Source: an uncultured Halocynthiibacter sp. (GTDB taxonomy: Bacteria > Pseudomonadota > Alphaproteobacteria > Rhodobacterales > Rhodobacteraceae). Taken from it: 64,000 bases of DNA. Below, piece after piece: positions 62,590 through 64,000 of this stretch. The notes under the pieces were generated by a model. The model saw only the letters and a program-made list of their open reading frames with translations, searched no databases and was not told where the DNA came from. Both the position numbers and the translations under genes were made by a program. Where the stretch lies: NCBI GenBank assembly GCA_947503035.1, contig CANNCD010000002.1, positions 62,001 to 126,000 on the forward strand. The letters run 5' to 3'. Each line of letters opens with the position of its first letter. Positions within the stretch are counted from its first letter, which is position 1.

Positions 62590-64000
62590 GTCGCGGCCTC
62601 GTCTATTCCGATGAAGCCCCCTGATTGCCTGTTCCAGTACCGCGCGTAAAGCCCATCTTGCGCCAAGAGGGCGTCATGCGTGCCGATTTCGACGATTTTC
62701 CCCTGATCCATCACGACAATTCGATCCATCCGCGCAATCGTGGACAGACGGTGCGCAATGGCCAGAACGGTTTTGCCCTCCATAACACGTTCCAGAGCCG
62801 CCTGAATAACCGCCTCGACTTCGCTATCAAGCGCGCTTGTCGCCTCGTCCAGAACAAGGATCGGTGCGTCTTTCAGGATCGCGCGCGCAAGAGCGATACG
62901 TTGACGTTGCCCACCAGACAGTTTCACACCACGTTCTCCAAGATGCGCTTCATACCCTTCGCGCCCCTTAAAGTCGCGGAGGGTTTCAATGAATTCATCG
63001 GCCTCGGCGCGGGTGGCGGCATCAATCATTGCTGCATCATCGGCATCGGGATTGCCATACAGGATATTGTCACGCGCCGAGCGATTGAACATCGCCGTTT
63101 CTTGGGTCACCATTCCGATATGGCGGCGCAGGCTGTCTTGGGTCACGTGTTTCACGTTCTGACCATCTATCAAAACCTCGCCCGCTTCGACATCATAAAG
63201 ACGAAGAAGCACCGAAACCAACGTGGATTTTCCCGCACCAGACGCGCCAATAATGCCAAGTTTTGCACCGGCCTCAATCGTCAGATCAAGCCCGCGCACA
63301 CCGCCGGCATCGTTCCCATAGGTAAAATCGACGTTTTTAAATTCGACGCGCCCGTTTGGCACCGCCAGATCGACCGCGCCCGCGTCATCCGTCAAACCAT
63401 AGGGCACGGCGAGGGTCTTCATGCCGTCTTCGGCCTCGCCGATACCGGAATAAATTCCCATCATAGCAAAGCTCACCCAACCGGTCATTTGCCCCAGCCG
63501 GATCGCAACTGCGCCTGCGGCAGCGATATCGCCCTCGGTCGCCTGACCATTGGCCCATAACAAGAGAGCGCCGCCAATCATCAGCACCGGCAAAACCCCA
63601 GCAAGAGAGGTCAGGCCGAACCGGAACAGGGACGACAGCTCTCCGAATTTCAGAACCGATTGGCGAAGATCGGCCATCGCGTTGGTGGCGGCCATATCCT
63701 CGTGGGACGAATGTGCAAAGAGCTTAACGGTTTTGATGTTGGTGATCGTGTCAACGATTTGCCCGCTTAACGTGGCGCGCATGCCGGCGCGATCAGCGGC
63801 ACGGATGCGGATACGAGGCATGAACCAACGGATCAACGCGATATACCCAACCAGCCAAATACACAGAACACCCCCGATGCGCCAATCAATCGCCACCACC
63901 AGAATTGCCGAGCCAATCAATGACGACAGGGCAAAAACCCCAACATTGATAAGCTCAACCACGGTTTCGGTGACCGCGCGTGATGTCTGCATTTGTTTTT
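62586..64000 (-). CDS. ABC exporter (membrane-ATPase half-transporter), 5' end cut
   Basis: About 470 residues are visible; the reading frame continues upstream beyond the right edge (residues KQ precede the first visible Met, in frame). The membrane half shows several hydrophobic segments. The ATPase half has GIIGASGAGKSTLVSVLLRL, the signature KLSGGQRQRIALARAILKDA and Walker B PILVLDEATSALDSEVEAVI, then AIAHRLSTIARMD. It is an MsbA/HlyB-type exporter; the substrate is unknown. It overlaps the RNA methyltransferase gene by 4 bases. Confidence 0.93.
   Translation of the reverse strand, partial: KQMQTSRAVTETVVELINVGVFALSSLIGSAILVVAIDWRIGGVLCIWLVGYIALIRWFMPRIRIRAADRAGMRATLSGQIVDTITNIKTVKLFAHSSHEDMAATNAMADLRQSVLKFGELSSLFRFGLTSLAGVLPVLMIGGALLLWANGQATEGDIAAAGAVAIRLGQMTGWVSFAMMGIYSGIGEAEDGMKTLAVPYGLTDDAGAVDLAVPNGRVEFKNVDFTYGNDAGGVRGLDLTIEAGAKLGIIGASGAGKSTLVSVLLRLYDVEAGEVLIDGQNVKHVTQDSLRRHIGMVTQETAMFNRSARDNILYGNPDADDAAMIDAATRAEADEFIETLRDFKGREGYEAHLGERGVKLSGGQRQRIALARAILKDAPILVLDEATSALDSEVEAVIQAALERVMEGKTVLAIAHRLSTIARMDRIVVMDQGKIVEIGTHDALLAQDGLYARYWNRQSGGFIGIDEAAT

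Overview
The window is one contiguous stretch of a Rhodobacterales (Roseobacter-type, marine alphaproteobacterial) chromosome. This rests on the flagellar gene set with flaF, flbT and a DUF1217 protein, on the lptC-lptA-lptB-hpf-ptsN order, on the YlxR/L7Ae fusion inside a rimP-nusA-infB operon, and on CtrA-like rather than sigma-54-like promoter boxes. Genes are densely packed. No tRNA, rRNA, CRISPR array, insertion sequence, prophage gene or attachment site was seen. Two genes are cut by the window edges: the 3' part of ubiB at the left end and the 5' end of an ABC exporter gene at the right end.

Left third (0.6-24.9 kb): a flagellar cluster of about thirty genes in alternating blocks. flgD and fliK (minus strand) are followed by flgJ-type, flgN-type, flagellin, flaF, flbT and DUF1217 genes (plus). 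fliI (minus) is divergent from flgB-flgC-fliE-fliQ-flgF-flgG-flgA-flgH-fliL-like (plus). A minus block runs flhA-fliR-flhB-coiled-coil gene. A second minus block runs fliL-small membrane protein-motE-like-motA-large secreted protein, divergent from fliF-fliH-fliN-fliP. The four intergenic regions that separate or precede these blocks hold TTAA-N7-TTAA-like boxes, which fits control by CtrA. fliG, fliM, flgE, flgK, flgL, flgI, motB and fliD are not in the window, so the flagellar regulon must be split.

Middle (25-38.6 kb): LPS transport genes lptC-lptA-lptB, then hpf with a structured leader, then ptsN. After them comes a minus-strand surface-glycan block: galU, galE, three glycosyltransferases and a two-part sulfotransferase-like protein, preceded by cysQ with another glycosyltransferase. 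A lone ABC-2 polysaccharide-export permease is divergent from cysQ. CysQ would hydrolyse the PAP released by PAPS-dependent sulfotransferases, so the block may make a sulfated surface polymer.

Right part (38.6-64 kb): housekeeping genes. dnaK has a near-textbook alphaproteobacterial sigma-32 promoter and is followed by dnaJ. Then come radC, secA, a periplasmic parvulin, argJ-mutT, a 46-residue orphan protein, and the rimP-nusA-ylxR-infB operon, whose leader contains an intrinsic-terminator-like hairpin downstream of a good promoter (possible NusA autoregulation). They are followed by pip, ubiG, a marR gene with a near-perfect inverted repeat just upstream, grxC, comF, a methyltransferase, hemH, two L,D-transpeptidase-type proteins around a CAP-domain lipoprotein, an m5U-type RNA methyltransferase and an ABC exporter.

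The items most worth following up are the secreted 632-residue protein co-encoded with MotA and a MotE-like protein (possible MotC analogue), the rimP-nusA leader attenuator, the flagellin leader with three TGGCGCA copies, and the sulfotransferase/CysQ glycan locus. All functional calls come from reading motifs by eye. No database search was run.
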